Below are positions 34,397 through 35,037 of a DNA stretch of 35,037 nucleotides, one piece after another (the first letter of the stretch is position 1; each line of letters begins with the position of its first letter). The notes under the pieces are model-generated. The model was not told where the DNA came from. It did not search any database and worked only from the letters and a program-made list of their open reading frames with translations. The DNA comes from Chryseobacterium gleum (GTDB lineage Bacteria > Bacteroidota > Bacteroidia > Flavobacteriales_D > Sanyastnellaceae). Location: assembly GCA_945878635.1 (NCBI GenBank), contig CAMCTV010000010.1, positions 1-35,037 on the forward strand. Direction: 5' to 3'. Both the position numbers and the translations under genes were made by a program.

Positions 34397-34807
34397 ATGA
34401 AAAAAGCAATTTACCTTTTCGCATTCTTCGCTTTAGCGATGACATCAACAGAAGCTTTTGCACAACCAGCTAAAGCAAAAATCACAACGGTAGGCGGTCC
34501 AATGCTTACACCAGACAAAACAGAACACAATTTCGGAACCATCAAGAAAGCTTCTGACGGGAATTGTGTTTTCACCATTTACAATACCGGAGATCAGCCC
34601 TTGGAAATCACCAATTGCCAAGGATCTTGTGGTTGCACTACGCCGCAGTGTGATAAGAACGCCATCGCTCCTGGTGGATTTACAGAAATCAAAGTACACT
34701 ATGACACCATGCGCATCGGACCATTTACCAAGACCGTTACTGTAATGTGGAATGGAACAGATGTGAAATCTACCGTATTGACAATCAAAGGAGAGGTCAT
34801 CGAGTAA
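34397..34807 (+). CDS. DUF1573 domain protein, exported
   Basis: A 136-residue protein with a signal peptide (MKKAIYLFAFFALAMTSTEAFAQ) and one DUF1573 domain. The domain shows EHNFGTIKKAS, FTIYNTGDQPLEITNCQGSCGCTTP, then IAPGG and a VTVMWNG strand. DUF1573 is an Ig-like (ASPM/SPD-2/Hydin-like) domain common in Bacteroidota; its function is unknown. It starts 18 bp after the large cargo gene and probably shares its transcript. A paralogue begins 77 bp downstream. The Cys cluster near residues 76-84 is typical of the family. Confidence 0.88.
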   Translation: MKKAIYLFAFFALAMTSTEAFAQPAKAKITTVGGPMLTPDKTEHNFGTIKKASDGNCVFTIYNTGDQPLEITNCQGSCGCTTPQCDKNAIAPGGFTEIKVHYDTMRIGPFTKTVTVMWNGTDVKSTVLTIKGEVIE

Positions 34808-34884
34808 GGATGTTAATGGGGCGTTAATACCTTTAAGAAAGGAACAAACGCTGCCGATATTTGAAACAAGAATAAAAAAATACA

Positions 34885-35037
34885 ATGAAAAAATTATTAT
34901 TCACCTTAGCCGCAGTGGCCATTTCAGGATGGATCTTTGCGCAAACGCCTGTTGTTACAGGACCTGCCATTCAAGTAGACAAGGATGTGCACAATTATGG
35001 TAACGTACCTTACGGTGGAAACGGAACATGCGAGTTC
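34885..35037 (+). CDS. DUF1573 domain protein, second copy (cut by window end)
   Basis: The first 51 residues are visible: a signal peptide (MKKLLFTLAAVAISGWIFAQ) and the start of a DUF1573-like domain (DKDVHNYGNVPYGGNGTCEF). The visible part parallels the preceding gene (DKTEHNFGTI...NCVF), so the two are tandem paralogues. The start codon is an ATG preceded by an A-rich stretch. The 77-bp gap before it includes an imperfect -7 match, GATATTTG (34856-34863), and a small CCTTT/AAAGG stem with no T-run. The gene continues past the window. Confidence 0.82.
   Translation, partial: MKKLLFTLAAVAISGWIFAQTPVVTGPAIQVDKDVHNYGNVPYGGNGTCEF

Noticed and set aside
34808-34884. Small CCTTT/AAAGG hairpin between the DUF1573 genes as a terminator
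   Set aside because: The stem is 5 bp and is followed by no T-run.

Overview
This 35 kb window is a dense, ordinary-looking stretch of a Bacteroidota chromosome, most likely order Flavobacteriales. The evidence is a secreted protein with a type IX secretion (T9SS) C-terminal sorting domain, a PorE-like TPR/PD40/OmpA protein, tandem DUF1573 proteins, a paired M16 protease locus, and repeated matches to the Bacteroidota promoter -7 element TAnnTTTG. Several of these elements lie only 10-20 nt upstream of start codons, with little sign of Shine-Dalgarno sequences. I see no rRNA, tRNA, CRISPR array, insertion sequence or prophage. No gap between genes exceeds 200 bp.

Layout. At 1-2480 (+) is the end of one M16 peptidase gene and a complete, catalytically dead M16 partner with an extra C-terminal domain, closed by a terminator. 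At 2557-3986 (+) are ftsE and an overlapping family 2 glycosyltransferase. At 3973-5885 (-) are a family 4 glycosyltransferase and a DnaQ-like exonuclease. At 5937-9510 (-) are the PorE-like envelope protein and a 2-oxo acid dehydrogenase E2 of the branched-chain type. At 9673-11476 (-) are a WG-repeat protein and an ElaA-like acetyltransferase. At 11512-22271 (+) are uup, sucA (E1 of 2-oxoglutarate dehydrogenase), mfd, a heptose epimerase (hldD), a PTPS/QueD-family enzyme, folE and a BI-1 family membrane protein. At 22322-24775 (+) are pabB and tilS. recX (-) overlaps the tilS end and diverges from a DUF349 repeat protein (+). kup (-) diverges from a 1703-residue T9SS cargo protein (+), which is followed by two DUF1573 genes, the second cut by the window end.

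How the genes relate. FolE, the PTPS/QueD-family enzyme and PabB point to pterin and folate (or queuosine/tetrahydropterin) metabolism. HldD and the two glycosyltransferases point to surface polysaccharide. SucA and the E2 belong to the 2-oxo acid dehydrogenase family but probably to different complexes. Mfd, RecX and the exonuclease are DNA repair or processing proteins. The PorE-like protein and the large cargo protein fit a T9SS-equipped cell surface.

The most distinctive object is the cargo protein at 29267-34378. It has 13 tandem 24-residue Cys/Asp-rich repeats, then five PKD/Ig-like modules spaced about 155 residues apart, then the sorting domain. Other points worth checking are two terminators that abut the next start codon, a TilS with altered active-site motifs, a PTPS with an animal-like motif, and an inverted-repeat intergenic element at about 26996-27098. 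I found no convincing undescribed multi-gene system.
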